DNA of 42,671 bases, from positions 1 to 42,671 of the forward strand of contig QCUJ01000011.1 of NCBI GenBank assembly GCA_003210795.1. Direction: 5' to 3'. Position numbers and translations under genes: made by a program. Position 1 is the stretch's first letter. The number at the start of each line of letters is the position of its first letter. Under the pieces are notes generated by a model, which made no database searches, was not told where the DNA came from, and worked only from the letters and a program-made list of their open reading frames with translations. Below, in pieces: positions 11,143-21,631 of this stretch. Origin of the DNA: Synechococcus sp. AG-679-B05. GTDB taxonomy: Bacteria > Cyanobacteriota > Cyanobacteriia > PCC-6307 > Cyanobiaceae.

Positions 11143-12108
11143 TCAGCCCAGCAGGCCGTCACGGAATGCGTCCCCGGGTTGGGCTCCTCGTTTGAGGCGA
11201 GATTCCACCTCGAGCAGTCGGCTCAGCAAGGCAAGGAATCGTTTCGGCTGACGGCCCTGAAGTTGTTTTCGCATCACATAAATGCGTTTGGGATTGCCGA
11301 TGCCTGCGGCCTTGGCGATCACGGCCACATCCCGCTCCCCTTGCTTGTCCAGCAGGCTCACCCAGAGCCAGCCGCGGATCTGCCCGGTGAGGGTGGCCAC
11401 TATGCGTAGGGCCGGCTCACCGGCATCGATCAGGGCATCCCAGAGTGCAATGGCTTCTCCGGGGTTGCCTTCCAGCAGGGCGTCTCCCACCGCCAGGGGA
11501 TTGGTGGAACGCCCCCCCACCAGTTCGTTCACCAGCGCTGCGGAAACATGGTTGCTGCGCAGGGAGAGCTTGCGCAGTTCCGATTCGAGCCGTGCGCTGT
11601 CGGTCCCGATGGCATCCACCAGGGCATCGATGGCGTCGGCAACGAGAGTGAGGTTGAGAGCTTCGGCGGTGCGCTGCACCAGCTGCCGCTGGCCCACACC
11701 ATCCCAGACGGCCGGCAGGGGAAATTTCTGCTCAAGGTCGAGCCCCTGTTTGATCCGTTTCTGCAGTGCTTTGGTGGTGCGCAGGCGCCCGTCCGGTTTC
11801 GCTGGGTTCACCAGCACCAGGTGGCTGCTGTCGGGAATCAGGGTGAGGGCGCTTTCGAAACGATCGGCCAGCTCGGCAGGGCAGGCATTGCAAAACGGGC
11901 TGCGCTGCAGCAGCACCAGCCGTTCTCCTGCCGCGAAGGGTGGCGTTCGGGCCTCATCAAGGGCCTGGGCGGCCTGGCCGGTTTCAGCACCATCGAGGCG
12001 GCTGAGGTTGAGGCTGCTCCAGTTCGGATCCACAACGCTGTCGATCAGGCCCTGAATGGCCCGATCCCGCGCTGCGGCGTCATCCCCCCAGATCAGATGG
12101 ATCGGCAT
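11143..12108 (-). CDS. holA: DNA polymerase III delta subunit (clamp loader)
   Basis: Wrench subunit that opens the sliding clamp. The 321-aa product starts MPIHLIWGDDAAARDRAI, the usual HolA opening (a hydrophobic strand, then GDD). It continues with an AAA+-like fold lacking ATPase motifs and a helical collar domain (LVGGRSTNPLAVGDALLEGN; RGWLWVSLLDKQGERDVAVIA). The ATG at 12108 is chosen; a longer in-frame extension to 12237 would run into the divergent cobH gene. Only 18 bp separate this start from cobH. It precedes lysC by 51 bp on the same strand. Confidence 0.85.
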   Translation of the reverse strand: MPIHLIWGDDAAARDRAIQGLIDSVVDPNWSSLNLSRLDGAETGQAAQALDEARTPPFAAGERLVLLQRSPFCNACPAELADRFESALTLIPDSSHLVLVNPAKPDGRLRTTKALQKRIKQGLDLEQKFPLPAVWDGVGQRQLVQRTAEALNLTLVADAIDALVDAIGTDSARLESELRKLSLRSNHVSAALVNELVGGRSTNPLAVGDALLEGNPGEAIALWDALIDAGEPALRIVATLTGQIRGWLWVSLLDKQGERDVAVIAKAAGIGNPKRIYVMRKQLQGRQPKRFLALLSRLLEVESRLKRGAQPGDAFRDGLLG

Positions 12109-12126
12109 GGGTCGATGATGGCGGGG

Positions 12127-12744
12127 ATGGCCCAGGACCACCCGATTTTCACCGAAAGCATCCGGCGGATTCGTGAGGCTTTGGGGCCAACGGCTCTGCA
12201 TCCCTTGGAACAGCAGGTGCTGGAACGGTTGGTGCACAGCAGTGGCGATCTGACTCTGGGCGGATTGCTGCAGTTCACACCTGGGGCCTGTGATCGAGGC
12301 CTGGAAGCCCTGCGATCCGGTGCTGTGATCCTCACCGATACGGCGATGGCGGCGGCGGCGGTGGCCCCGATGGCGAAGCGCACGTTGGGAACTCAGGTGC
12401 TCACCGTCCTGGAATGGGCGCCGGATTGTGCTCCACAGGGATCAACGCGCACGGCGGTCGGTCTGGAGAGAGCCTGGAACGATCTCAGTGGCGATCGGTC
12501 GTCTCCGTTGCTGTTGATCGGCAGTGCGCCCACGGCGTTGGAGCGGTTGTTGGACCTGGTGGCTGCCGGGGCGGCGGCCCCCAGTTTGGTGATCGGGATG
12601 CCGGTTGGTTTCGTGGGTGTGGCGGAAAGCAAACGACGGCTGGCTGCCAGTGGTTTGCCCCAGATTCGACTGGAGGGCAGTCGCGGCGGTGCTGGTCTGG
12701 TGGGGGCAGCGGTTAATGCGTTGCTGCGGGCGGCATCAGCTTGA
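12127..12744 (+). CDS. cobH: Precorrin-8X methylmutase
   Basis: Moves a methyl group from C-11 to C-12 to form hydrogenobyrinic (or cobyrinic) acid in corrin/vitamin B12 synthesis; the CobH/CbiC family. The 205-aa product has the conserved catalytic His in LERLVHSSGD (His37) and the GMPVGFVGVAESK block characteristic of the family. Start choice: ATGs at 12115, 12118 and 12127 are all in frame; 12127 (MAQDHPIF) fits the family N-terminus best. The 3' end overlaps the convergent tilS gene by 32 bp. Confidence 0.9.
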   Translation: MAQDHPIFTESIRRIREALGPTALHPLEQQVLERLVHSSGDLTLGGLLQFTPGACDRGLEALRSGAVILTDTAMAAAAVAPMAKRTLGTQVLTVLEWAPDCAPQGSTRTAVGLERAWNDLSGDRSSPLLLIGSAPTALERLLDLVAAGAAAPSLVIGMPVGFVGVAESKRRLAASGLPQIRLEGSRGGAGLVGAAVNALLRAASA

Positions 12745-13717
12745 GGGCATCGCCCCGCCAGTGCAGTTGCCAGCCCCCTGGCAGGTCGCTGTTGCCACCG
12801 GGGGCACCTCCGGCGAGTTTGGTGCTGAGCTGATCTAACTGGGCGGCATCGACGGCTGGAACGCCCTGCATCTGCAGCCACTGGGCCAGAAGTTGCCTTC
12901 GGGTTGCTGAGCTGAGGGTTCCGATTTGGCGGCGGTTGAGGCCATCGCTGTGCTGCAGTTGCTCCAGCACCAGGCCACTCAGTTCGGTCTGGGTGTCCCG
13001 CAGCTGGGACAGTCGCTCCGCCTGTTCGGCCATCCGCCGGCTGCAGCCGGGGTGGAGTGCTTCCAGGACCGGCAGCACCTCATGCCGGATGCGGTTGCGG
13101 GCGAAGGCGGCGGACTGGTTGCTGGGGTCCTCCCAAACCGGCAGGGCCAGATCACGACAGATCGCTGCGGTGTCCTCGCGGCTGAATCCCAGCAGGGGTC
13201 GGCGGAGCTGGGGACCGTTAGCGCTCAAGGGCCGAAGGGATCGCAGGGTGGTCAGGCCCGCGAGGTCGCTGCCGCGGGCCACCTGCAGCAGCATGGTTTC
13301 GGCCCGGTCACTGGCGGTGTGGCCCGTCACCACATCAGCGCCGCTGAGGCGGGCCTGCCGCTCCAGAGCGTCGTACCGCCAGCGGCGTGCGGCAGCCTCG
13401 GTGTGGGCCAGTTCGCCTGGAGCTTGCTGGATTTCAAGGGTCAGATCCTGCCCGCTGCACCACTCCTGCAGTTCGGCAGCGACGGTGGCCGAGCTGGCAT
13501 GCCAGCCGTGGTCGCCGTGCCACAGCTGCAGAGTCCAGTGGTGCTGGGGCTGCAGCTCCTGCAGCAACCCCAGTAGGGCCATCGAGTCCTGGCCACCGGA
13601 GATGGCCAGCAGCAGCCGGGCACCTGCGGGCAGGAGCTGGGGCTGCTGCCGCAGGCGGTTGTGCAGTTGGTGATGCCAGGACGTCCAGGCCAAGGCGGAT
13701 GGTCGCTGTTCCCCCAC
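12713..13717 (-). CDS. tilS: tRNA(Ile)-lysidine synthetase
   Basis: Converts cytidine 34 of the minor tRNA-Ile (CAU) to lysidine, so that AUA is read as isoleucine. The PP-loop ATP site is LLLAISGGQDSMALL (SGGQDS at residues 40-45), followed by LWHGDHGW and the GHTASDRAETMLL block. The RNRIRHEVLPVLEALHPG segment is typical of TilS. A GTG at 13717 (VGEQRPSALAWTSWHHQLH) is chosen because its N-terminal length matches relatives. An ATG at 13753 is possible but would overlap the start of the divergent DUF561 gene by 2 bp. Confidence 0.92.
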   Translation of the reverse strand: MGEQRPSALAWTSWHHQLHNRLRQQPQLLPAGARLLLAISGGQDSMALLGLLQELQPQHHWTLQLWHGDHGWHASSATVAAELQEWCSGQDLTLEIQQAPGELAHTEAAARRWRYDALERQARLSGADVVTGHTASDRAETMLLQVARGSDLAGLTTLRSLRPLSANGPQLRRPLLGFSREDTAAICRDLALPVWEDPSNQSAAFARNRIRHEVLPVLEALHPGCSRRMAEQAERLSQLRDTQTELSGLVLEQLQHSDGLNRRQIGTLSSATRRQLLAQWLQMQGVPAVDAAQLDQLSTKLAGGAPGGNSDLPGGWQLHWRGDALKLMPPAATH

Positions 13718-13751
13718 GGTGTGAGAATTAGGTGGTCGCTGTCCAGTCCCC

Positions 13752-14510
13752 ATGACCCGTCTTCAGCAGCTGCCTGTCGCTTTGCAGCGCAGCCTCGTGC
13801 AGCGGTCCACCCTCAAGGTGATCGCTGGTCTGATGAATTTCGATGCCACCAGTGTGGAGCGGGTGGCCCGGGCGGCTGGCCAAGGCGGGGCGGATCTGAT
13901 CGATGTGGCTTGCGATGCCGAACTGGTGAAGCTGGCAATCGGGGCCTCCGCTGGTGTGCCGGTGTGTGTGTCGTCGGTCGAGCCGGAGCAGTTCCCTGCG
14001 GCAGTGGCTGCCGGTGCTGTGATGGTGGAGATCGGCAATTACGACGCTTTCTATCCCCAGGGCCGCATTTTTGATGCGGATGAGGTGTTGGCATTAACCC
14101 GCCAGACCCGTGCATTGCTGCCAGATGTGGTGCTGAGCGTGACCGTTCCCCACGTTTTGCCGATGGATGAGCAGGAGCAGCTAGCCATCGATTTGGTGGC
14201 TTCGGGCGCCGATTTGATCCAGACCGAGGGTGGTACCAGTGCCAAGCCCTTCAGTGCCGGCAGCCTTGGTCTGATTGAGAAGGCCGCTCCCACCCTGGCG
14301 GCAGCCCACAGCATCAGCCGTGCGGTGAGCGCCCCTGTGCTGTGTGCCTCCGGCCTCTCGGCAGTGACCCTACCGATGGCAATTGCCGCTGGTGCCACCG
14401 GCGTGGGTGTGGGCTCGGCGGTCAACCGTCTGGACAATGAGCTAGCGATGATCGCTGTTGTGCGTGGTCTGCGGGAAGCCCTCAACTCCACTGTGGCGAC
14501 CATTGTTTGA
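13752..14510 (+). CDS. DUF561/Ycf23-like TIM-barrel protein
   Basis: The 252-aa product is a Gly/Ala-rich alpha/beta barrel resembling the DUF561 family, which includes the algal plastid-encoded Ycf23. Visible features are STLKVIAGLMNFDA near residue 20, GGADLIDVACD, the EGGTSAKPFS phosphate-loop-like segment and ASGLSAVTLPMAIAAGATGVGVGSAVN, the last resembling the phosphate-binding end of flavin- or sugar-phosphate-binding barrels. The biochemical role is not established. Conservation among cyanobacteria and plastids suggests a role linked to photosynthetic cells. It is divergent from tilS, with 34 bp between the chosen starts. Confidence 0.85.
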   Translation: MTRLQQLPVALQRSLVQRSTLKVIAGLMNFDATSVERVARAAGQGGADLIDVACDAELVKLAIGASAGVPVCVSSVEPEQFPAAVAAGAVMVEIGNYDAFYPQGRIFDADEVLALTRQTRALLPDVVLSVTVPHVLPMDEQEQLAIDLVASGADLIQTEGGTSAKPFSAGSLGLIEKAAPTLAAAHSISRAVSAPVLCASGLSAVTLPMAIAAGATGVGVGSAVNRLDNELAMIAVVRGLREALNSTVATIV

Positions 14511-14519
14511 GCGACTGGC

Positions 14520-15251
14520 TCAGCTCCAACTCCACTCAATGCCGTAGCGGCTTCGTACACCTGCAACGGTGCTCCGAAGTTGGTCTTGCAGTCGATCCCG
14601 TAGAGCGGGGTCGACGCTGTGGGTATCTCCGCTTCCAGCATTGGCATGTGGCACAAGCGCGGGTACGGGCTTCGGTTCGAGACCGATGAAATCAAGCAGG
14701 CGTGGCCAGATCCACTCCATCTGTTCAAACAAGTCTTCGCTGCGCAATATCAGTAGCTGATCGCAGTGGAATAGGTCTTCGTAACGATTTAATTGCTCGA
14801 GATAGCGGCTGCGACTCACATAACTGTGCTTCTGTTGGCTGAACGGGTCTCTGCTGGCCAGCCTGCTTGGTTCGGCCGCTATTGCATCGCCGAGCTCCAG
14901 CGGTTCGAAACCGCGTTTTCGGGAGTGGAAATATTGTGAAATCGCTCGCTCCACCGGATCTCTCAACAGCACGATCAACTTCGCCTGGGGCAGAAGGGTG
15001 TGGATCCGACTTGGAGCTTCAGGGTGAAAAAGATAGAAGGGGGTGATTTCGCCGCACCTCTGCTGTGGAGTGGCCCCTCTGAAATGCTCGCGATACCAGA
15101 ATTCACCCTGGTCGTAGTTCTGGGTGAAGTACTGCACCTCCTTGCAGTCGGGCAGGTGTACCTGCTGATGTTGAGTGAGAAGCCAGTGGAGGGTCGTGGT
15201 TCCACCTTTCTGAGTGCCTAGACCGAGAAAGTCCGGCAGGGGAGGCGCCAT
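14520..15251 (-). CDS. Sulfotransferase domain protein (PAPS-dependent)
   Basis: The 243-aa protein has the 5'-phosphosulfate loop LGTQKGGTTTL (11-21) and the 3'-phosphate signature VLLRDPVERAISQYF, with Arg97 and Ser105 placed to bind PAPS. It resembles the heparan N-sulfotransferase-like family, so it probably transfers sulfate to a sugar. No membrane segment is seen. The ATG at 15251 (MAPPLPDFLG) starts immediately before the PAPS loop; an in-frame ATG at 15317 would add 22 residues. It sits between a Ycf23-like gene and psbZ with no obvious partner. Three more sulfotransferase domains are encoded at 38110-42525, which suggests a sulfated surface glycan. The acceptor is unknown. Confidence 0.85.
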   Translation of the reverse strand: MAPPLPDFLGLGTQKGGTTTLHWLLTQHQQVHLPDCKEVQYFTQNYDQGEFWYREHFRGATPQQRCGEITPFYLFHPEAPSRIHTLLPQAKLIVLLRDPVERAISQYFHSRKRGFEPLELGDAIAAEPSRLASRDPFSQQKHSYVSRSRYLEQLNRYEDLFHCDQLLILRSEDLFEQMEWIWPRLLDFIGLEPKPVPALVPHANAGSGDTHSVDPALRDRLQDQLRSTVAGVRSRYGIEWSWS

Positions 15252-15391
15252 CGCCACGGGGGGAATTCCTGTTGTTGAGCCGCAGACGAAGGTTCGCATG
15301 ACTCGCAACGCCTTCATGGTGTGAAGACTGCCGCCCGAGCTCCCGGGTGCTTCGGTTCGCGTGTGAAAATCTTGATCTGTATTCCAGACCC

Positions 15392-15580
15392 ATGCAGTTC
15401 CTCAACACGCTGACCGTTCTGGCCCTAGTGGTGATGTCCTTCGCCCTGATCGTTGCGGTTCCGGTTCTGTATGCCTCAAGCGAAGACAGTGGCCGCTCTA
15501 ATCGCCTGATTCTTCTTGGTAGCGCTGCATGGGTGGCCCTGGTACTGCTCAACTGGGGTATGAGCTTCTTCGTGGTCTGA
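15392..15580 (+). CDS. psbZ: Photosystem II protein PsbZ (Ycf9)
   Basis: A 62-aa protein with two membrane helices (about residues 3-22 and 38-58) joined by a short polar loop ([11 protein letters not shown]). It starts [12 protein letters not shown] and ends [10 protein letters not shown], the hallmark of PsbZ, a small subunit at the periphery of photosystem II involved in antenna association. The ATG at 15392 is chosen; the upstream in-frame extension is not typical. It is 61 bp upstream of ribH on the same strand. Confidence 0.95.
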   Translation: MQFLNTLTVLALVVMSFALIVAVPVLYASSEDSGRSNRLILLGSAAWVALVLLNWGMSFFVV

Positions 15581-15641
15581 TTTTTACCCTCGCTCCTCAG
15601 GGGGGGTGTCACGATGTCTGGAATTAAGACGGCACCACCCC

Positions 15642-16124
15642 ATGGCCACGTTTGAAGGACGCTTCTCAGATGCGAGTGGTCTCCGTATCGGCGTGATTGT
15701 GGCCCGTTTCAATGATCTGGTGACAGCCAAATTGCTTTCTGGGTGTCTTGATTGCCTGAAACGTCATGGAATTGACGTTTCAGAAACCAGCTCACAGCTG
15801 GATGTGGCCTGGGTTCCAGGCTCGTTTGAGTTGCCGATTGTGGCCCAGCAGATGGCACGAAGCAGTCAGTACCAGGTGATCATCACTCTGGGCGCAGTGA
15901 TTCGTGGCGATACGCCTCACTTTGACGTGGTGGTGGCGGAAGCCAGCAAGGGTGTTGCTGCCGTGGCTCGGGACACCTCCGTGCCGGTGATCTTTGGTGT
16001 TTTGACCACAGACACTATGCAGCAAGCCCTGGAGCGGGCGGGCATTAAAAGCAATCTGGGTTGGAGCTATGGCCTTGAAGCTTTGGAGATGGGCAGCCTT
16101 ATGAAAGCTCTGCCTTCTGCCTGA
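15642..16124 (+). CDS. ribH: 6,7-dimethyl-8-ribityllumazine synthase
   Basis: Penultimate step of riboflavin synthesis: condensation of the ribityl pyrimidine with dihydroxybutanone phosphate. The 160-aa product shows the family blocks [38 protein letters not shown] (with the catalytic His) and [20 protein letters not shown]. The ATG at 15642 ([10 protein letters not shown]) is chosen, and the motifs match full-length enzymes. It is convergent with mutS, 8 bp apart. Confidence 0.96.
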   Translation: MATFEGRFSDASGLRIGVIVARFNDLVTAKLLSGCLDCLKRHGIDVSETSSQLDVAWVPGSFELPIVAQQMARSSQYQVIITLGAVIRGDTPHFDVVVAEASKGVAAVARDTSVPVIFGVLTTDTMQQALERAGIKSNLGWSYGLEALEMGSLMKALPSA

Positions 16125-16132
16125 ATATTTCT

Positions 16133-18829
16133 TCAGGTCGTGAGTTGGTCGAGAACCTGACGGGCCCGTTGCAGAACAGGGGTTGGCACTCCCGCCAGCC
16201 TTGCGGCTTCGATTCCGTAGCTACGACTGGCTCCGCCGGAGCTCACCTGATGTAGAAATACAAGATCTTCTCCCGTTTCCTCCACCAACACCTGAAAGTT
16301 GGCAACGTTGCTGCGTTCACCGGCCAGGTTGTTGAGCTCGTGATAATGGGTTGCAAAGACTGTGCGTGAGCCCAGATCGGTCGCCAGATGTTCGCTCACA
16401 GCCCAGGCGATTGACAAGCCGTCAAAGGTGGCGGTGCCTCTGCCGATCTCGTCGAGCAAAACCAACGAGCGCTCGCTGGCGTGGTGAAGGATGTTGGCCG
16501 TCTCGGACATTTCCACCATGAAGGTGGACTGGCCTGCTGCGAGATCATCCACGGCGCCCACCCGGGTGAAAATTCGGTCGGCGATGCCGATGCGGGCTGC
16601 CTTGGCTGGGACCCAGCTCCCGATTTGGGCGAGCAACTGGATCAGGCCGATCTGGCGTAGGTAGCAGCTCTTCCCGCTTGCATTGGGTCCGGTGAGCACC
16701 ACGAGATCTGTTCCCTGGCCGAGATGTACATCGTTTGGAGTGAAGTTGGTCTCCACCAGTCGCTGCTCCACCACTGGATGTCGGGACGCTTGCAGCTGTA
16801 ACTCTCGGTTTTCGCTGAGTTCAGGAGCGCAATAACCGTTGGTGGCGGCCACATCGGCCAGCCCCGCAAGGGCATCGAGCGCCGCGACCGCACGAGCCGC
16901 CTGACGGATGGGTGCAGCCATTGCACCGACCTGCTCCCTCAATTTGCAAAACAGTTCGTATTCACGCTGATAGGCCCGCGCTCGCAGCTGGAAGATCTGA
17001 CCTTCGCGTTCCTTGAGGTCGGGCGTGATGAACCGCTCTTCGTTGGTGAGGGTCTGGCGGCGGATCCAGTGGTCCGGCACCGAGGTGGACTTGGCTTTGC
17101 TCACCGCAAGGAAATAACCGAAGGTGCGGTGGTATTGGAGTCGCAGGTTGCTGTTGCCGCTCAGGCGGCGTTCCTGCTGTTCCTGGTGGCTCAGCCAGGT
17201 GTCCTGGTCATCGAGCTGGTTGCGTAGTCCATCGAGCACTGGATCGATCCCGTCGTGCATCAATCCCCCTTCGCTCAGAGTGAGCGGTGGTGTTTCGATG
17301 AGGTGGTGCCGTATGGCGTCCGCCAGCTCCGCCAGCTCCGGCTGCGGTTGCAGGAGTCGATCCAGCCATGCTGGTCCCTGCTCCACCTGGGCCTTGAGTT
17401 GGACAGCCAGCTGCGGCAGTCGCTCCAGGCCATCAGCGATCGCCACTAGATCACGAGCTCCGGCCTGTCCGGCCCCGGCGCGGCCGGACAGGCGTTCGAG
17501 GTCACCCATCGGTCTCAACAGCCGACGCAGTTTCAAGCGCAGCTTGCGCTTCTGCACCAGCGCTGTGACCACCGCCTGGCGTTGCTCGATGGCCTTCCGG
17601 TTCATCAGTGGCGCTTCAATCCAGCGCCGCAGGCAGCGACCGCCCATCGCGGTGAGGCAGCGGTCGATGGCCCAAAGCATCGATCCCTGTAGTTGTCCGT
17701 CTCGCTGGGTGGCAGTGAGCTCGAGGTTGCGGCGGGTCTGGGCATCGAGCACCAACGCATCACCGCTGAGCACAATGGCTGGCACATCGAGGGGAACATT
17801 GCTTGTCTCCTCCAGCGGTTGGGTCTCGTGCAGGTAGGCGATCAGTCCCCCGAGGGCCTTGAGGGCTAGGGGCATCTCCGGTAACCCGATGCCGTCGAGG
17901 CCAGCCAGCCGGTAGTGGCGCAGCAACGTCGCTTCGGCTTCCGGACGGCTGAAGGGTGTTTTCGCCACCGTGGTGAGTGGCAGTCCTTCCGGGCACCAGG
18001 CTGGGCTTGATTCAGGCCCGCTCCACAGCAGTTCCGAGGCCTGCAGCTGGGCCAACTGCTGGTGCAGAGCGTCGCTGTTCTGCCGCTGCAGCACTTGAAC
18101 TTCACCAGTGCTCACATCGGCGCTGGCAAGTCCCCAGCGCAAGGGTTGCCCTTGATCAGCTGGTTCCACCACCACGGCCGCGAGCCAGTTGTTGCGGCGG
18201 GCGTTGAGCATGCCCTCCTCCAGCACGGTGCCTGGGGTGAGCACCCGGGTGATGTCCCGTTTGAGCAGCGCACCTTTGGCAGGTGTGGTTTCCAGCTGAT
18301 CGCACAGGGCGACGCTGTAACCATGGCGAATCAACTCTGTACAGTACCGCTCGGCAGCATGGTGGGGGATGCCCGCCATCGGTACCCGTCCAATGGCTTT
18401 GCCGCCTTCCTTGCCGGTGAGTGTGATTTCCAGCACTCTCGAGAGTTCCACGGCATCTTCAAAGAAGCATTCGAAGAAATCACCGAGCCTGTACAGAAGC
18501 ACCCGTTCCGGATGGGCTGCCTTGAGCTCTACGTAGTGACGCAGCATCGGCGTGAGCTGCAACGGATTTACCTGGCTGTGATGGGCCCAGGCCGGGGCAT
18601 CGTCTTCAAAAGCGTCGTGTTCCGATGGGCTGTCGCCTGCTTCAGTGTTGAGTTCTGGATCGGTATTGCGACGTGTCCGGGGTCTGCTTGCGGCATCAGC
18701 TCCCAGTTCGGCGTCGCTCAGCTCACCCGCGGCAACCTTGGGTTCAGTTGTGATTCGTGCCGGTTCCGGCTCCCCAAACAGGCTCCCTTGCATGGCGTCG
18801 TCCTGGGACTGGGAAGCGGACCGTGGCAT
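16133..18829 (-). CDS. mutS: DNA mismatch repair protein MutS
   Basis: Mismatch-recognition ATPase. An N-terminal extension of about 90 charged residues precedes the mismatch-binding domain, which contains [15 protein letters not shown] with the Phe-X-Glu mismatch wedge. The connector, lever and clamp regions follow. The ATPase has Walker A GPNASGKS (about 714-721 from this start) and the [18 protein letters not shown] block. The ATG at 18829 ([11 protein letters not shown]) is used; ATG 18793 ([11 protein letters not shown]) is a plausible shorter start, since the first ~90 residues look disordered. Length is normal for a cyanobacterial MutS. The GNAT gene lies just upstream on the same strand. 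Confidence 0.96.
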   Translation of the reverse strand: MPRSASQSQDDAMQGSLFGEPEPARITTEPKVAAGELSDAELGADAASRPRTRRNTDPELNTEAGDSPSEHDAFEDDAPAWAHHSQVNPLQLTPMLRHYVELKAAHPERVLLYRLGDFFECFFEDAVELSRVLEITLTGKEGGKAIGRVPMAGIPHHAAERYCTELIRHGYSVALCDQLETTPAKGALLKRDITRVLTPGTVLEEGMLNARRNNWLAAVVVEPADQGQPLRWGLASADVSTGEVQVLQRQNSDALHQQLAQLQASELLWSGPESSPAWCPEGLPLTTVAKTPFSRPEAEATLLRHYRLAGLDGIGLPEMPLALKALGGLIAYLHETQPLEETSNVPLDVPAIVLSGDALVLDAQTRRNLELTATQRDGQLQGSMLWAIDRCLTAMGGRCLRRWIEAPLMNRKAIEQRQAVVTALVQKRKLRLKLRRLLRPMGDLERLSGRAGAGQAGARDLVAIADGLERLPQLAVQLKAQVEQGPAWLDRLLQPQPELAELADAIRHHLIETPPLTLSEGGLMHDGIDPVLDGLRNQLDDQDTWLSHQEQQERRLSGNSNLRLQYHRTFGYFLAVSKAKSTSVPDHWIRRQTLTNEERFITPDLKEREGQIFQLRARAYQREYELFCKLREQVGAMAAPIRQAARAVAALDALAGLADVAATNGYCAPELSENRELQLQASRHPVVEQRLVETNFTPNDVHLGQGTDLVVLTGPNASGKSCYLRQIGLIQLLAQIGSWVPAKAARIGIADRIFTRVGAVDDLAAGQSTFMVEMSETANILHHASERSLVLLDEIGRGTATFDGLSIAWAVSEHLATDLGSRTVFATHYHELNNLAGERSNVANFQVLVEETGEDLVFLHQVSSGGASRSYGIEAARLAGVPTPVLQRARQVLDQLTT

Positions 18830-18882
18830 TGGCGGCAAAAACGAAACCGGACTGTACCCAGCTCATTTGCTGGGGCTTGTGT

Positions 18883-19338
18883 TCACCGCCGTAGCACCAT
18901 CAGCAGTTGTGGATCGGCATCCCGAAAGCCCATTTGCCGATAGAAACCGCCGCTGTTGGTGGTCATCAGATACACACGCTCTACACCGGCAACGGCCCTG
19001 GCATGCAGCAGCTCTTCGATTACGCGACGGCCGAGACCGTGCCCCTGCAGGTCGCCGGCCACGACGATGTCCCAGAGAACGGCGCGGCTGAATCCATCCG
19101 AGCTCGCTCGCCCGAAACCCACGAGGCGCTTACCGCGCCAAAGGCTCACCACGGCATCGCTACCCCGCAGCAACCGCTTCAACTGTTCAAAGCTGCGGCC
19201 GCGGGCCCAGAAGGCATGGCGATCAAACAGGCGCTGCAGTTTGAGCAGGGCCCGGCTGGGTCTCAGATCCGGGCCAAGCCCAAACCAGCGCAGCCCGGGG
19301 GCGCCGGGGGCGTGCACAACCAGCCGGATCGGGGCCAC
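18883..19338 (-). CDS. GNAT-family N-acetyltransferase
   Basis: A 151-aa protein with the GNAT core. Acetyl-CoA binding is indicated by [24 protein letters not shown] (the Q/RxxGxG/A loop) and the family ending [17 protein letters not shown]. It resembles the Ycf52-like acetyltransferases of cyanobacteria and plastids. The substrate is not predictable. The start is a GTG at 19338, as no ATG is available upstream of the conserved part. It is divergent from uvrB and 53 bp upstream of mutS on the same strand, so it may be co-transcribed with mutS. Confidence 0.85.
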   Translation of the reverse strand: MAPIRLVVHAPGAPGLRWFGLGPDLRPSRALLKLQRLFDRHAFWARGRSFEQLKRLLRGSDAVVSLWRGKRLVGFGRASSDGFSRAVLWDIVVAGDLQGHGLGRRVIEELLHARAVAGVERVYLMTTNSGGFYRQMGFRDADPQLLMVLRR

Positions 19339-19409
19339 GGATCTGGATACCGAAGCACTTCATCTTGCTCCCTGGCGATAATTACCAACCGCCGTTTGGC
19401 ATCGCACCC

Positions 19410-21449
19410 ATGCCCGCCTACGACCTCACGGCGCCGTACAGCCCCAAAGGTGATCAGCCCACGGCGATTGAGCAGCTCGTGAAGGGCGTCAACGGTGGGG
19501 AGCGGTATCAGACGCTGTTGGGGGCGACGGGTACGGGCAAAACGTTCACGATGGCGAACGTCATTGCCCAGACCGGCCGGCCGGCGCTTGTGCTGGCTCA
19601 CAACAAAACATTGGCGGCGCAACTCTGCAATGAGTTGCGGGAGTTCTTCCCGGAGAACGCTGTCGAGTACTTCATTTCCTATTACGACTATTACCAGCCG
19701 GAGGCCTACGTTCCGGTCAGCGACACCTACATCGCCAAGACGGCGTCGATCAATGAAGAGATCGACATGCTGCGTCACTCGGCGACTCGCTCTCTGTTTG
19801 AGCGGAGAGACGTGATTGTCGTCGCTTCAATCAGCTGTATTTATGGCCTGGGGATCCCCAGCGAATACCTCAAGGCTGCCGTGAAGTTCGAGGTGGGCGA
19901 GACCCTCAACATCCGCGGTCAGCTCCGGGAGCTGGTGAACAACCAGTACAGCCGCAACGACACAGAGATCGCCCGCGGCCGCTTTCGTATGAAGGGCGAT
20001 GTGCTCGAGATTGGACCCGCCTACGAAGATCGGCTGGTACGGGTGGAGCTGTTCGGCGATGAGGTGGAGGCGATTCGCTACGTCGACCCAACCACCGGTG
20101 AGATCCTTCAGAGCCTTGATGCGGTGAATATCTATCCGGCCAAGCACTTCGTCACCCCGAAGGACCGGCTGGATTCCGCTATCAACGCCATTCGTCAGGA
20201 ACTGCGCGATCAACTCGACTTCTTCAACAGCGAAGGCAAGTTGCTGGAGGCTCAGCGGCTGGAGCAGCGCACCAAGTACGACTTGGAGATGTTGGGGCAA
20301 GTGGGCTACTGCAATGGGGTGGAGAATTACGCCCGTCATCTGGCCGGTCGCCAGGAGGGCACGCCCCCGGAATGCCTGATTGATTATTTTCCCGATGACT
20401 GGTTGCTGATCGTGGACGAGAGCCACGTCACTTGTTCGCAGCTGCAGGCGATGTACAACGGCGATCAGGCTCGAAAAAAGGTGTTGATCGAGCACGGCTT
20501 CCGTTTGCCTAGTGCTGCCGACAACCGACCTCTAAAGGGGGCGGAATTCTGGAAAAAAGCCCGTCAAACGGTGTTTGTTTCGGCAACGCCGGGCAACTGG
20601 GAGATGGAGGTGAGCGGTGGGGAAGTGGCCGAGCAGGTGATCCGCCCCACCGGTGTTCTGGATCCGATCGTGGAGGTGCGTCCTACCACTGGACAGGTTG
20701 ACGATCTGCTGGGGGAAATTCGTGATCGGGCTGCCAAGAACCAGCGGGTACTGATCACCACCCTCACAAAGCGGATGGCGGAGGACCTCACCGATTACCT
20801 TGCCGAGAATAAGGTGCGCGTGCGCTACCTGCACTCTGAAATTCACTCGATCGAGCGTATCGAGATTATCCAGGATCTGCGGCTTGGAGAGTACGACGTG
20901 CTGGTGGGGGTGAACCTCCTGCGGGAGGGTCTGGATCTTCCGGAAGTTAGCCTGGTAGCTATTCTTGATGCCGACAAAGAGGGTTTCTTAAGGGCGGAGC
21001 GATCGCTGATTCAGACGATCGGCCGAGCAGCTCGTCATGTGGAGGGTATGGCGCTGTTGTATGCCGACAACATGACTGAATCGATGGCTAAGGCGATCGA
21101 GGAGACTGAGCGTCGCCGCAAGATCCAGCAAATTTACAACGACAAGCACGGCGTAGTTCCCACGGCGGCAGGAAAGAAGGCTAATAATTCGATCCTTAGT
21201 TTTCTGGAGCTTTCGCGGAAGCTCAAGCAGAACGGGCCTGATGCCGATCTGGTGCAGGTTGTTGGGAAGGCGACCCAAGCTTTGAGCGATGACTCATATG
21301 CAGGACTGGCACTGGAGGCGTTGCCGGAACTGATCGATCAGCTCGAATCCAAAATGAAGGAGGCGGCCAAGAAGTTGGACTTTGAAGAAGCTGCCAACCT
21401 GCGAGACCGGATCAAGCAGTTGCGCCAGAAGATGGCAGGAAGGAATTGA
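19410..21449 (+). CDS. uvrB: Excinuclease ABC subunit B
   Basis: Damage-verifying helicase-like subunit of nucleotide excision repair. The ATG at 19410 ([17 protein letters not shown]) gives 679 aa. Walker A GATGTGKT is at 38-45; the [12 protein letters not shown] beta-hairpin that clamps damaged DNA follows. The DESH box (IVDESHVT), the helicase C-domain ([31 protein letters not shown] in part) and a C-terminal UVR motif ([18 protein letters not shown]) for UvrA/UvrC contact are all present. An in-frame TTG at 19365 would add 15 residues but is not expected. It is the last GC-rich housekeeping gene before the tRNA and the AT-rich island. Confidence 0.97.
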   Translation: MPAYDLTAPYSPKGDQPTAIEQLVKGVNGGERYQTLLGATGTGKTFTMANVIAQTGRPALVLAHNKTLAAQLCNELREFFPENAVEYFISYYDYYQPEAYVPVSDTYIAKTASINEEIDMLRHSATRSLFERRDVIVVASISCIYGLGIPSEYLKAAVKFEVGETLNIRGQLRELVNNQYSRNDTEIARGRFRMKGDVLEIGPAYEDRLVRVELFGDEVEAIRYVDPTTGEILQSLDAVNIYPAKHFVTPKDRLDSAINAIRQELRDQLDFFNSEGKLLEAQRLEQRTKYDLEMLGQVGYCNGVENYARHLAGRQEGTPPECLIDYFPDDWLLIVDESHVTCSQLQAMYNGDQARKKVLIEHGFRLPSAADNRPLKGAEFWKKARQTVFVSATPGNWEMEVSGGEVAEQVIRPTGVLDPIVEVRPTTGQVDDLLGEIRDRAAKNQRVLITTLTKRMAEDLTDYLAENKVRVRYLHSEIHSIERIEIIQDLRLGEYDVLVGVNLLREGLDLPEVSLVAILDADKEGFLRAERSLIQTIGRAARHVEGMALLYADNMTESMAKAIEETERRRKIQQIYNDKHGVVPTAAGKKANNSILSFLELSRKLKQNGPDADLVQVVGKATQALSDDSYAGLALEALPELIDQLESKMKEAAKKLDFEEAANLRDRIKQLRQKMAGRN

Positions 21450-21509
21450 CCCAGGGGGCTCCGGTAGTGCATGATTGGATGAACCGGGGGGTAATCACCT
21501 GTCCCGTAT

Positions 21510-21581
21510 GCGGATGTAGCTCAGTGGTAGAGCATCTCCTTGCCAAGGAGAGGGTCGAGAGTTCGAATCTCTTCATCCGCT
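21510..21581 (+). tRNA. tRNA-Gly (anticodon GCC)
   Basis: A 72-nt cloverleaf: acceptor GCGGATG/CATCCGC, D arm GCTC...GAGC, anticodon stem TCTCC/GGAGA around loop TTGCCAA (GCC anticodon), and a T arm with TTCGAAT. The CCA end is not encoded. It lies at the sharp boundary from GC-rich core DNA to the AT-rich island, a typical position for island insertion. Confidence 0.96.
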
Positions 21582-21631
21582 TACCGAAAATTTCGAGAGT
21601 ATGCTAGATTAATATTATATATGTATTTAAT

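Noticed and set aside
15602-15641. Hairpin directly before the ribH start (G-run pairing with CACCACCC)
   Set aside because: Possible stem with one bulge, but no T-run, no known riboswitch pattern, and the pairing may be chance in G/C-runs.
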